From Amycolatopsis camponoti (lineage in GTDB: Bacteria; Actinomycetota; Actinomycetes; Mycobacteriales; Pseudonocardiaceae), in the NCBI RefSeq assembly GCF_902497555.1, contig NZ_CABVGP010000001.1, forward strand, positions 3,266,501 to 3,330,500: a DNA stretch of 64,000 bases. The letters run 5' to 3'. The notes under the pieces were generated by a model that was given only the letters and a program-made list of their open reading frames with translations, ran no database searches and was not told the DNA's origin. The position numbers and the translations under genes are program-made. Of this stretch, positions 42,710 to 50,351 are shown piece by piece. Numbering within the stretch: position 1 is the first letter of the stretch; each line of letters begins with the position of its first letter.

Positions 42710-43593
42710 GCGATTTCGTCCTTCGGGTACGGGGTCAGGCGGCTCTCGGTGTGGAGGGCGAAGTAGAAGTCGTTGACGACCTTCGCGAGGGAGGTGTAGC
42801 CGCGAAGGCCGGTGTCGTCGAGCTGGTGCCGGACGGCCCAGTTCAGCAGGCGGGTCAGCACGTAAGCCCGGTCGTGCTCGGAGTGGTCGGCGAGGAACTC
42901 CGCTTCGGCCGCCGACAGCGCGAAGCCCGGCATCGCGGCCAGCCCGAAGTCGGTGAGGTAGAGCCGGTCGCCGTCGGTGAGGATGTTCGCGAAGTGCGCG
43001 TCGAAGTGCTGGACGCCCCGGCCGGCCAGGAAATCCGTGATGTGGCGCAGGTCGCGGTGGGCGAGGGCCAGGCCGCCGGGATTGGCGGTGAGCCAGTGCG
43101 CGAGGTCGTGCGGCAGGTGTTCGAGGAACAGCACGAGGTCGGTGGTGGCGCCGGCGAGGGCTTCGAGCCGTCGCCGGACGCCCGGATCGCCGTGCCAGAA
43201 CGCGACGTCCCGCTCGATGTCGGTGCGGGGACGTGGCAGACCGGGCAGGATCCGCCAGTGGTGCAGGAGCGGGAAGTGCTCGCACGCGCCGGTGCGCACC
43301 CATTCGGTCGCCGTCCGGTGGGCTTCCAGTTCGCGCCAGGCTCCGCCGCCCGCCGAGCCGACCCCGTAGTGCGACCACGGCGGCAGCCCGTAGAGGTCGG
43401 CCGTCGAGCCGTCGTGGCGCAGCTCGACGTCGGTCAGCGCGACCCGTTTGACGAAGACCGGCTCGCCCGCCACGGTCAGCAGCCAGGTCGACCCGCCGAT
43501 CCCGGTGCCGAGCGGGCGCGCGCCGGCCAGGACGTCGTCGGGTGCCTCGGCCAGCGCGGCGGTGAGCTTGTCGTGGCGGGCGAGCCGGGTCAT
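42661..43593 (-). CDS. Protein kinase-like phosphotransferase
   Basis: 310 residues with kinase-fold landmarks: Gly-rich GTGIGGSTWLL, VFVKRV (ATP-anchoring Lys), QHFDAHFANIL (catalytic loop with Asp and Asn) and LTDFGLA (DFG metal-binding motif). The architecture is of small stand-alone bacterial kinases rather than membrane PASTA or Hanks receptors. The substrate could be a small molecule or a protein. Convergent with the lipase gene; upstream gap of 13 bp from the reductase gene on the same strand suggests cotranscription. Confidence 0.7.
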   Translation of the reverse strand: MTRLARHDKLTAALAEAPDDVLAGARPLGTGIGGSTWLLTVAGEPVFVKRVALTDVELRHDGSTADLYGLPPWSHYGVGSAGGGAWRELEAHRTATEWVRTGACEHFPLLHHWRILPGLPRPRTDIERDVAFWHGDPGVRRRLEALAGATTDLVLFLEHLPHDLAHWLTANPGGLALAHRDLRHITDFLAGRGVQHFDAHFANILTDGDRLYLTDFGLAAMPGFALSAAEAEFLADHSEHDRAYVLTRLLNWAVRHQLDDTGLRGYTSLAKVVNDFYFALHTESRLTPYPKDEIAQQSERAGLPANRSPR

Positions 43594-43606
43594 CCTTCGA
43601 AGCTAC

Positions 43607-44677
43607 TCAAGGACGGACCACCGTGAGGGCGAACCGCGTCCGGCCGCTCGCCGCGTGGTCGAGGGCGCCCGCGATGTCGGCGAGACCGAACTCCGTGACG
43701 GCGAACCCGCCGAGGTCCAGCAACCCGGCCCGGGCCAGCGCGATCAGGCTCGCGTTCGCCGACCGCGGATGCAGCCACTGGCCGCGCACCGTGACGCTGT
43801 TGCGCATGAGCCACGGGTAGGGCAGGGCGAGGTCGTCGCCGCCGAGCATGCCGACGCCGCCCATCAGCACGACCCGGCCGCGCTCGCGGACCGCCATCGC
43901 CGCGGCGCGCACGGGCCCGGTGCTCGCCGACGGCGGCAGCAGGTCGAGGACGACGTCGATCGGCCCGGGCGCCGCCGCGCGCAGGCGGGCGGTGTCGTCG
44001 CCGGTGAGCCGCACGGTCCGGACGCGGGCGCCGAACCGGCGTTCCAGGTCGGCCAAAGCCGCCTCGTCGCGGCCCGGAGCCACCACGCACGCCGCGCCCA
44101 TGGCGAGCGCGACCGCGACACCCGCGCTGCCGAAGTTCCCGGTGGCGCCGCTGACCAGCACGGTCTCGCCGGGACGCAGGTCGGCGGCGAGCAGACCGCC
44201 GTACGGCACCAGGCACAGGGCGAGCGCGGTCCAGCGGCCCGCGTCACCCGGGTCGATCGCCCCGAGCGGGATCGCGTTCTCGGTCGGGAGGAGGACCTGC
44301 TCGGCGTAGGCGCCGTGGCCGAAGTGGCGCTGCAGGAAGAGCCCGCCTTCACCGCGGGCGCTCAGGCCCTGGAGGGTGATGTCCGGGGTCAGCGCGTCGT
44401 CGCGGGAGCGGATGACCGGGTCGCACAGCACCCAGTCGCCGGGGGCCAGGCGGGTCGCGTCCGGGCCGGTCGCGCGCACCCGCCCGACCGCGCCGGCGCC
44501 GGGCACGACCGGCAGCGTCAGCAAGTAGTCGCGCTCGCCGCGGAACACCTCCGCCGCGTAGGGCAGCACGGGCGCGGCGACGACGTCGACCAGGATTTCC
44601 CCGGTGCCCAGCACCGGGTCGGGCAGTTCGCGCACGGACAGCGGCTTGCCGAATTCTTCGAGTACTGCGGCTCTCAT
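43607..44677 (-). CDS. Zinc-free MDR family alcohol dehydrogenase/quinone reductase-like protein
   Basis: 356 residues. VLVSGATGNFGSAGVAVALAMGA is the Rossmann cofactor motif (two blocks), preceded by the GroES-like domain with LPVVPGAGAVGRV. The Cys/His catalytic zinc ligands of classical alcohol dehydrogenase are not in place (position after VVAAPVLPY lacks Cys), so NADPH-quinone reductase or enoyl reductase chemistry is more likely. Divergent from an MmyB-type regulator, its probable repressor. Confidence 0.85.
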   Translation of the reverse strand: MRAAVLEEFGKPLSVRELPDPVLGTGEILVDVVAAPVLPYAAEVFRGERDYLLTLPVVPGAGAVGRVRATGPDATRLAPGDWVLCDPVIRSRDDALTPDITLQGLSARGEGGLFLQRHFGHGAYAEQVLLPTENAIPLGAIDPGDAGRWTALALCLVPYGGLLAADLRPGETVLVSGATGNFGSAGVAVALAMGAACVVAPGRDEAALADLERRFGARVRTVRLTGDDTARLRAAAPGPIDVVLDLLPPSASTGPVRAAAMAVRERGRVVLMGGVGMLGGDDLALPYPWLMRNSVTVRGQWLHPRSANASLIALARAGLLDLGGFAVTEFGLADIAGALDHAASGRTRFALTVVRP

Positions 44678-44714
44678 GCGGTGATCGTCGGAGAAACCGG
44701 GACGGGTAGCCAGA

Positions 44715-44726
44715 CCTGGTATTGTC
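44715..44726. promoter_or_regulatory. Probable MmyB-regulator binding element
   Basis: CCTGGTATTGTC, followed by CCTGGGACTG, lies between the divergent reductase and regulator genes. It matches the element at 25282 beside the other MmyB-type regulator in 10 of 12 positions. Confidence 0.45.
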
Positions 44727-44756
44727 CTGGGACTGCCGAGTGCCACGGAGGCCGTC

Positions 44757-45536
44757 ATGCCGGACGCGACCCGGGCCGGGCTGGGGGAGTTCCTGCGGTC
44801 CCGGCGCGAGCGGCTGAGCCCGGTGGCGCTGGGGCTGCCCGACCGGCGCCGCCGCCGCACCCCGGGCCTGCGCCGCGAAGAGGTCGCCGAGCTGGCCGGC
44901 ATCGGCGTCGACTGGTACATCCGGCTCGAACAGGGCCGCACGGTCAGCCCGTCGTCCGCGACGGTCGAAGCGCTCGCGAGCGCGCTGCGGCTCGACGACG
45001 CCGAACGCGCGCACCTGCGGGCCCTGGCGCGGAACCCGGCCCGCACGGCGTTCCACCGCGAGCGGGTGCCCGAGGCCACCCGGCGGCTCGTCGAGGGCCT
45101 GGCCCAGCCCGCCTACGTCACCGGCCGCCGCTGGGACGTGCTGGCCTGGAACCCCGCGGCGGCCGCCCTGTTCACCGACTTCGGCGTGCTGGCCGAAGCG
45201 GACCGGAACGTACTGGTGTACCTGCTGCTCGACGAGCGGGCGCGGAGCCTGTTCGGCGGCGGCTGGGCCGCGCAGGCCGAGCACGCGGTGGCGCAGTTCC
45301 GCGCCGCGCACGACCTGTGGGCCGGCGACCCGGCGTTCACCGGGCTGGCGGCCCGGCTGCGCGAGGGCTGCCCGGACTTCGCGCCGTGGTGGGACCGCCA
45401 CGACGTCGGCCGGATCGGACCCGGGCGGAAGACGTTGTACCGGCCCGCGCCGGAGGAGTTCGACTACGCGACCTTCCAGGCGAACGAGGACCCCGCGCTG
45501 CGGCTGACGATCTACGCGCCGACCAGCGGCAAGTAG
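44757..45536 (+). CDS. Helix-turn-helix regulator with MmyB-like ligand-binding domain
   Basis: 259 residues. TPGLRREEVAELAGIGVDWY and IRLEQGRTVSPS form the characteristic HTH; the MmyB domain follows (VTGRRWDVLAWNPAAAAL). Divergent from the MDR reductase gene, a pairing very common for this family. Its stop region overlaps the end of the convergent TetR gene by 25 nt. Confidence 0.9.
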   Translation: MPDATRAGLGEFLRSRRERLSPVALGLPDRRRRRTPGLRREEVAELAGIGVDWYIRLEQGRTVSPSSATVEALASALRLDDAERAHLRALARNPARTAFHRERVPEATRRLVEGLAQPAYVTGRRWDVLAWNPAAAALFTDFGVLAEADRNVLVYLLLDERARSLFGGGWAAQAEHAVAQFRAAHDLWAGDPAFTGLAARLREGCPDFAPWWDRHDVGRIGPGRKTLYRPAPEEFDYATFQANEDPALRLTIYAPTSGK

Positions 45537-46090
45537 ACCTCGTCGACGATCTCGACGAGCACGTCGTCGTCCACTGTGGTAAGTCCGCGCGTGAGAATTT
45601 CGTTGCGGAGCAGCACAAGCGCCACGGTGGCCACGCGCGGATTTCGGGCTTCGGGACGCGCTTCACCGCGTGCGACGGCCCGATCGACGATCGTGAGCCA
45701 GGTTTTCGCGGCGCCTTCGGCGGCCTGCTCGTGGAGCTGTTCCCGGAGTTCCGGCTCGTCGCCGACGCCGGTCAGGAGACCGCGGAGGATCCGGGCGGCG
45801 GGGGAGGACTGGCCGCAGTTGATCGCCCGCAGCAGGGTCAGCGCGTCTTCGCGGAGGCCGCCGGTGTCGGGTGGCTTGAGCGTGTCCTCGGCCAAGTGGC
45901 GGTAGGCGGCGACACCGAGCGCGGCACGGTTCGGCCAGCGGCGGTAGATCGCGTTCTTGTTGGTGCCGGCCCGCTGCGCGACCCGTTCCATGGTCAGGCC
46001 GGGGTAGCCGGTCTCGGCCAGCTCGTCCGCGGCGGCGCGCAGGATCGCGTCCTCCAGCTCGGCGCCGCGGCGCCGGGTCTTCCCGTCCAT
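45512..46090 (-). CDS. TetR family regulator
   Basis: 192 residues. HTH: TMERVAQRAGTNKNAIYRRW. C-terminal region belongs to the TetR_C_16-like type by length. Divergent from the TIM-barrel protein gene; a 30-bp perfect inverted repeat fills most of the 61-bp spacer. It should repress both genes. Confidence 0.9.
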   Translation of the reverse strand: MDGKTRRRGAELEDAILRAAADELAETGYPGLTMERVAQRAGTNKNAIYRRWPNRAALGVAAYRHLAEDTLKPPDTGGLREDALTLLRAINCGQSSPAARILRGLLTGVGDEPELREQLHEQAAEGAAKTWLTIVDRAVARGEARPEARNPRVATVALVLLRNEILTRGLTTVDDDVLVEIVDEVYLPLVGA

Positions 46091-46107
46091 GCGCCGCAGT
46101 CTACTAC

Positions 46108-46137
46108 TTTAGGGTACGGTACGGACCGTACCCTAAA
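46108..46137. promoter_or_regulatory. Long perfect TetR operator
   Basis: Two exact 13-bp arms, TTTAGGGTACGGT and ACCGTACCCTAAA, flank a 4-bp centre ACGG. It lies 14 bp before the GTG of the TIM-barrel gene, overlapping where its promoter must be. Confidence 0.8.
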
Positions 46138-46151
46138 CTTCCGGAGGAAAC

Positions 46152-47147
46152 GTGCGCGCCAAGGGCATCGGCTACGACACCGGCATCGAGCGTGGCGAGG
46201 GGTTCAACCGGCCCTTCGACCCGGACCTCGTCCGCCGCGAACTGACGATCATCCGCGACGACCTGCACTGCACGGCGGTCCGGCTGATCGGCACCGACCT
46301 GGACCGGATCGAGCACGCCGCCCGCGAGGCCGCCGCGCTCGGGCTGGAGGTGTGGTTCTCGCCGTTCCCCTGGGACCGCACCCCGGAGGAGATCCTCGCG
46401 ATGCTGGCCGACGGAGCGTCGCGAGCCGAACGATTGCGGCTGGCGGGTGCGGAGATCGTGGTCGTCACCGGCGCCGAGCTGAGCCTGTTCAACCACGGTT
46501 TCCTGCCGGGGGAGGGCATCGAGGAACGGCTGGCCGGGTTGCTGGCGTCCCGTGAGCTCATCGCCGGGCTGCCGGACCGGGTGAACGAGTTCCTGGCCCG
46601 CGCGGTGGCGGCGGTGCGCGAGCGGTTCGGCGGCCGCGTGACGTACGCGGCGATCCCGCTGGAGCGGGTCGACTGGGCGCCGTTCGACATCATCTCGGTG
46701 GACGCGCACCGCTCGAAGGAAGTCGCCCCCGGGTACCGCGAGGGCGTCCGCACGCTGGTGGCGTCGGGCAAGCCGGTGGCGATCACGGAGTTCGGCGTGA
46801 CGCCGTACCGCGGCGCGGCCGACCTCGGCGCCCGCTGCGGCGAAATCCTGGAGTACGAGGGCGCGGTCCCGGTCCGGCTCGACGGTTCGTACGTGCGTGA
46901 CGAGGAGGAGCAGGCGCGGTACTTCCGCGAGCTGCTGGAGATCTTCACGACCGAGGGCGTCGACGCGGCTTTCGCTTGCACGTTCGTGTGTTACGGGCTG
47001 GTCCACCGCGCCGATCCGCGGGCGGACCTGGACATGGCGAGCTGGGGTGTGGTGAAGGTGCTGGAGGAGGGCTTGGGGGAGACGTACGAAGGCGTGCCCT
47101 GGGAACCGAAGGCGGCTTTCACCGCGCTGGCGGAGTGCTACGCCTGA
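46152..47147 (+). CDS. TIM-barrel glycosidase-like protein (family often labelled abortive phage infection protein)
   Basis: 331 residues; GGAGGAAAC directly precedes GTG 46152. The sequence looks like a clan GH-A barrel: VVVTGAELSLFNHGF carries a possible acid/base Glu at the end of strand 4, FDIISVDAHRS strand 6, and VAITEFGVTPYRG a possible nucleophile Glu on strand 7. No signal peptide. Related actinobacterial sequences are, as I recall, named abortive phage infection protein in databases, without experimental basis known to me. Under control of the divergent TetR and its 30-bp operator. Confidence 0.7.
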   Translation: MRAKGIGYDTGIERGEGFNRPFDPDLVRRELTIIRDDLHCTAVRLIGTDLDRIEHAAREAAALGLEVWFSPFPWDRTPEEILAMLADGASRAERLRLAGAEIVVVTGAELSLFNHGFLPGEGIEERLAGLLASRELIAGLPDRVNEFLARAVAAVRERFGGRVTYAAIPLERVDWAPFDIISVDAHRSKEVAPGYREGVRTLVASGKPVAITEFGVTPYRGAADLGARCGEILEYEGAVPVRLDGSYVRDEEEQARYFRELLEIFTTEGVDAAFACTFVCYGLVHRADPRADLDMASWGVVKVLEEGLGETYEGVPWEPKAAFTALAECYA

Positions 47148-47211
47148 GGCATGTCGGCCGCTTATCCATCAGATGAATCGTCGACCAAGCGTGCCGACAA
47201 CTCGCCAGGCG

Positions 47212-47265
47212 TTGACAAAGACGCCGCTGTCCTTCTAACTTCGTGACGCTAGACATCGGATGTCC
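47212..47265 (+). promoter_or_regulatory. Promoter with overlapping palindromic operator
   Basis: TTGACA (47212-47217), 18-bp spacer, TAACTT (47236-47241). Immediately downstream AGACATCGGATGTCC (47251-47265) contains exact arms GACATC and GATGTC. Placement at the transcription start suits a repressor. Nearly the same 15-mer precedes the sialidase gene at 3280. Confidence 0.65.
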
Positions 47266-47338
47266 AAGCCTCGTTCGGGGCTCCTCCGCCGGCCGATGTG
47301 CACCCCTGTCGTACGTTGTCAGGAAGGACACACCGACG

Positions 47339-48115
47339 ATGCCGGAATTCTCCCGCAGGATGGCCCTCGCCCTGGTCGTCCCGATCATGCTGTGCACCGC
47401 GCTGCCCGCCCAAGCGGCTCCGCTGTGGCACCCCGACCCCGCCACCGACGGCCTCAAGGCCTTCGAGGGCATCGAGGCCGACCGCGGCAACCACCACCCC
47501 GACCGCAAGTACGTGGTGGTCGAAGGCGACCACTACCGCTTCAACATCTGGAAGGACGACCGCGACACCACCGGCGGCGGCGACCGCCAGCGCACCGAGT
47601 CCAAGGGCATGGTCCAGGGTGGTTCCACGCTGAAGATGCACGACGGCGAGACCTGGACGCTCTCCTACGAGATGTACATCCCGGGCACCCTGCACGGCAC
47701 CAGCAAGTTCACCCACATCTTCCAGACCAAGACCCCGTCCACCAACGGCGGCCCCTGGGTGACGCTCGACCTGACCCGCAGCGGCAGCAAGGAAATGCTC
47801 AACGCCCGCGCGTACGCCAACTCGGGTTCGCCGAGCATCGCGGCCACCGACCTGTCGCCGCTGCGGAACAAGTGGATCACGATCGAGTGGACGTTCACGC
47901 CGGGCTCGAAGGGCAAGGCGTCGTGTGTCATCCGCAACGGCACCGGCTCGGGCGCGCCCGTCGCCGCGCAGGGCAGCATGTCGAGCGTGAACATCCCCGA
48001 CCAAGGCGACTACGTGCGCCCCAAGTGGGGGATCTACCGCTCGGTCCAGAGCGCTTCGTCCGACATCCTGGACACCTACCTGCTGTTCCGGAACTACACG
48101 GCCGCGCGCAAGTAG
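47339..48115 (+). CDS. Secreted polysaccharide lyase-like protein (heparin lyase I-type jelly roll)
   Basis: 258 residues with signal peptide (RRMALALVVPIMLCTALP, cleavage near AQAA). The mature protein has the beta-jelly-roll pattern of the Polysacc_lyase (heparin lyase I/PL20-like) group: GDHYRFNIWKDDRD, RQRTESKGM, WTLSYEMYIPG, FTHIFQTKT and PKWGIYRS. The Arg/Glu and His-containing strands line the cleft in relatives. Expected to eliminate uronate-containing glycan outside the cell. Has a strong promoter with a repressor-type palindrome. Confidence 0.75.
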   Translation: MPEFSRRMALALVVPIMLCTALPAQAAPLWHPDPATDGLKAFEGIEADRGNHHPDRKYVVVEGDHYRFNIWKDDRDTTGGGDRQRTESKGMVQGGSTLKMHDGETWTLSYEMYIPGTLHGTSKFTHIFQTKTPSTNGGPWVTLDLTRSGSKEMLNARAYANSGSPSIAATDLSPLRNKWITIEWTFTPGSKGKASCVIRNGTGSGAPVAAQGSMSSVNIPDQGDYVRPKWGIYRSVQSASSDILDTYLLFRNYTAARK

Positions 48116-48186
48116 TCGATCCGGGGCGGGCTCGTTCGTACAAGGGTCGAGCGGCGGGACCCGCCCGCCCCGCGAGGAGGAGCGTC

Positions 48187-48543
48187 ATGGCGCACTACCT
48201 GCTGTCGGTGCACGGCGTCGAGGGTGAGGTCCGCGAACCGCCGTCCGAGGCGGCCATGCGGGAGACGCAGCGGCGGCTCGGCGACGTCGAGCGGGACCTC
48301 AAGGCGACCGGGTCCTGGGTCTTCAGCGCCCGGCTGGACGAGCCCGCCGCCGCGCGGGTGGTCCGCGAGGCCGTCGACGGGCTGCTGACCACCGACGGGC
48401 CCTTCTCCGAGGGGAAGGAGCACCTCGGCGGCTTCTACTTGATCGAAGCCGCCGATCTCGACGCCGCGCTCGGGTGGGCCGGGCGGGTCACCGCCGCGAT
48501 CCATGCCCCGATCGAGGTGCGCCCGCTCGCCGGGTTCGCCTGA
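48187..48543 (+). CDS. YciI/DGPF family protein
   Basis: 118 residues. The family signature DGPFSEGKEHLGGFYLIEA is present in full and the protein ends IEVRPLAGFA, typical of YCII-related alpha-beta barrel proteins. These dimeric proteins are of unclear enzymatic role and often sit beside ECF sigma factors. Here no sigma factor is adjacent. GAGGAGGAG precedes the ATG. Confidence 0.88.
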   Translation: MAHYLLSVHGVEGEVREPPSEAAMRETQRRLGDVERDLKATGSWVFSARLDEPAAARVVREAVDGLLTTDGPFSEGKEHLGGFYLIEAADLDAALGWAGRVTAAIHAPIEVRPLAGFA

Positions 48544-48583
48544 TCCGTGGCGGCGGACCCGGCGCCGGGGTGACACTGGCGGT

Positions 48584-49852
48584 ATGAAGGTCGTCGACGG
48601 GCAGCGCAGCGCGTACCGCCCGCCGGCGACCTTTCCGCCGCCGTTGCGACGCGGTCCGGTACTGGTCACGGCCGCTTTCGCCGCCCTCGGCGGTGCCCTG
48701 ATCCCGGCCGCGTCGCTGGCCGCGCTCTGGCGGGTCTGGCAGTTCTACGCGATGCTGTTCGGCCTGTTCGCCGCCGTCGAGTTCGTGGCTTTCGTCGCGG
48801 TGCTCGGCTGGCCGACCCGCAAGACCGCCCGGGCCGGGGCGTTCGTCGCGGCCGCGAGCCTCGCGTTGTGGGTGGCGAGCCGGCCGCTGGGTCTGCTGAC
48901 GCGGCTCGACCCCTGGCAGCCGGCGGACACCGTCGTCGGCTTCACCGACTACGCCGCGGCCGCGCTGCAGGTCATCGCCGTCTTCGGCTTCCTGGTCGTC
49001 GCGCGACGACGGGCGCACCCGCGGCCGTCGACCGCGCGGCGCGTGTCGGCGTGGATCGTGCTGTTCCCCGTGCTGCTGCTGGTGCTCGCGACCGGCGCGG
49101 CGGGAACGGTCGCGGCGGGCGACAACGTCACCGGCAAGACGACGTCGACGCTGCTCGACGGCAGCACGGTCGAGTACTGCCGTCCGGACGGGATCCCCCT
49201 GGTCATGGACATCACCCGCCCGCGCCCGGACGCCCGCGCCGCCCCGGTGGCACTCTTCCTGCACGGCGGCGGGCTCGTCTTCGGCAACCGCAAGCCGGCC
49301 GGCCCGGGCGCGCTGCTCGCCGGATCGCGGCTGGTCCCCCTGCGTAACGCCTTGACGGCGCGGGGGTTCGCGGTCGCCTCGATCGACTACCGCCTGGCAC
49401 CGGCGGCGCGCTGGCCGGCACCGCTGGCGGATGCGAAGTGCGCGGTCCGTTTCCTCGAGACCAACGCGGCGGCACTGAACGTCGACCCGGCGCGCGTCAC
49501 GGCGGTGGGCACGGGAACGGGTGGCACGCTGGCGTCGCTGCTCGGGGTGACCGCGGTGCCGGGGGTCAAGGCGGTGGCCGCCCTGGACGCCCCCGCCGAG
49601 TTCGCTTTCGCGGGCCTGGACCCGCTGACCAGGGCATCGATCCTGCTGGCGTTGGGCCGGAACCCGGCAACGCTGCGCGAGGCGAGCCCCCTGACGTACG
49701 CCGGCACGGGCGCGCCGCCGTTCCTGATCGAAGGCGGCCGCAAGTCGGGCGAACTCGTGGACCACCTGCGCGCGGCGGGCGTCCGGGTGACGACCGGCGC
49801 CGGCGAGCCGGCCGAGGTGGCGGACTTCCTGGCCGTCACACTGGGGGCATGA
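48584..49852 (+). CDS. Membrane-anchored alpha/beta-hydrolase fold protein lacking catalytic residues
   Basis: 422 residues. About four membrane segments lie in residues 25-175, then a hormone-sensitive-lipase/acetyl-esterase-like domain. The oxyanion motif HGGG (227-230) and SIDYRLAP are normal, but the nucleophile elbow GDSAGG reads GTGTGG (309-314), so Ser is Gly311. The Asp loop (usually GxxDxxV) reads LIEGGRKSGEL and the His segment reads TGAGEPAEVADF, without His. All triad members are lost. TM plus pseudo-esterase suggests a binding or sensing role. The stop overlaps the Imm8 gene start (ATGA). GACACT 6 nt before the ATG suggests a leaderless message. Confidence 0.78.
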   Translation: MKVVDGQRSAYRPPATFPPPLRRGPVLVTAAFAALGGALIPAASLAALWRVWQFYAMLFGLFAAVEFVAFVAVLGWPTRKTARAGAFVAAASLALWVASRPLGLLTRLDPWQPADTVVGFTDYAAAALQVIAVFGFLVVARRRAHPRPSTARRVSAWIVLFPVLLLVLATGAAGTVAAGDNVTGKTTSTLLDGSTVEYCRPDGIPLVMDITRPRPDARAAPVALFLHGGGLVFGNRKPAGPGALLAGSRLVPLRNALTARGFAVASIDYRLAPAARWPAPLADAKCAVRFLETNAAALNVDPARVTAVGTGTGGTLASLLGVTAVPGVKAVAALDAPAEFAFAGLDPLTRASILLALGRNPATLREASPLTYAGTGAPPFLIEGGRKSGELVDHLRAAGVRVTTGAGEPAEVADFLAVTLGA

Positions 49853-50217
49853 CGACGAACGGCCCGGCCCGCGCGGAGATCCGCTGGCTGCTGACCCCGG
49901 ACATCGAACCGGAGTCGTACGTCCCGGAAGACCCGGAGCGGTTCATGTTCCTGGTCGAGATGATCGCCGGGCCCGCGGGCGAGAAGGGCGAAGAGTCGTT
50001 CCAGTTCGAGGTCTGCAGCCCGGGTTGGCTGCGGGAGCAGGCGCGGAACGGGCCGTTCCCGGGCCGTCACCTCGTGATCGTCGACCGCTTCGACTGGCCC
50101 GCGCTCGTCGCCTACTTCGACGATCTCGTCGCGAGGTGCACCGGCCGGGACTGGTCGGAGGTCGCCACGAAGCTGAGCCGGTACGGACACTGGGAGTTCG
50201 AGGACTACCACGCCTGA
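49849..50217 (+). CDS. Imm8 family immunity protein-like
   Basis: 122 residues. The order fits the Imm8 family of polymorphic-toxin immunity proteins: RAEIRWLLTPDIEPESY, EDPERFMFLVEMIAGPAGEK, ESFQFEVCSPGWL, GRHLVIVDRFDW and the C-terminal HWEFEDYH. Imm8 proteins neutralise secreted nuclease-type toxins. No toxin, WXG100 or T7SS gene is nearby, so it is orphaned or has been recruited. It is translationally coupled to the pseudo-hydrolase membrane protein through a 4-nt overlap. Confidence 0.75.
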   Translation: MTTNGPARAEIRWLLTPDIEPESYVPEDPERFMFLVEMIAGPAGEKGEESFQFEVCSPGWLREQARNGPFPGRHLVIVDRFDWPALVAYFDDLVARCTGRDWSEVATKLSRYGHWEFEDYHA

Positions 50218-50236
50218 CGTGCGGTAGCTTGGCAGC

Positions 50237-50305
50237 ATGAGCGGTCGGGGACTCGTGGCGCCGATCTTCGGCGACCACTCCTACCGCTGCGACTTCTACG
50301 GTTGA
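50237..50305 (+). CDS. Candidate leader peptide (22 aa)
   Basis: A 22-codon frame beginning MSGRGLVAPIF and ending YRCDFYG before TGA. TAGCTT lies exactly 6 nt before its ATG, the leaderless-promoter signature seen at six other genes here, so transcription probably begins at this ATG. Its stop codon falls inside the 5' arm of the long stem described in the next entry, so translation would disturb that stem. It has one Cys and no codon run typical of classical attenuators. No homologue recalled. Confidence 0.45.
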   Translation: MSGRGLVAPIFGDHSYRCDFYG

Positions 50306-50339
50306 CGAACCCCGCTCCGGGTCCCTTTTCTCGTCAACC
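50255..50339 (+). promoter_or_regulatory. Structured 5' leader of the AdoHcy hydrolase-like gene
   Basis: Two stems are evident. P2 (50255-50278): GTGGCGCCGA, loop TCT, TCGGCG-A-CCAC, nearly perfect with one bulge. P3: GGTTGACGA (50300-50308) pairs exactly with TCGTCAACC (50331-50339), enclosing ACCC/GGGT and a CCCTTTT tract that could act as a terminator. The downstream ribosome site AAGGA (50342) starts 3 nt after P3. It matches no riboswitch class I know well. Attenuation by the leader peptide is inference. Confidence 0.45.
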
Positions 50340-50351
50340 GCAAGGATAGTC

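Noticed and set aside
50221..50351. Possible SAH riboswitch, because CCGCTGCGAC resembles part of that motif and an AdoHcy hydrolase-like gene follows
   Set aside because: The rest of the conserved core and its pseudoknot are not present, and the GCGGTAG/CTACCGC pairing would need sequence upstream of the probable transcription start.
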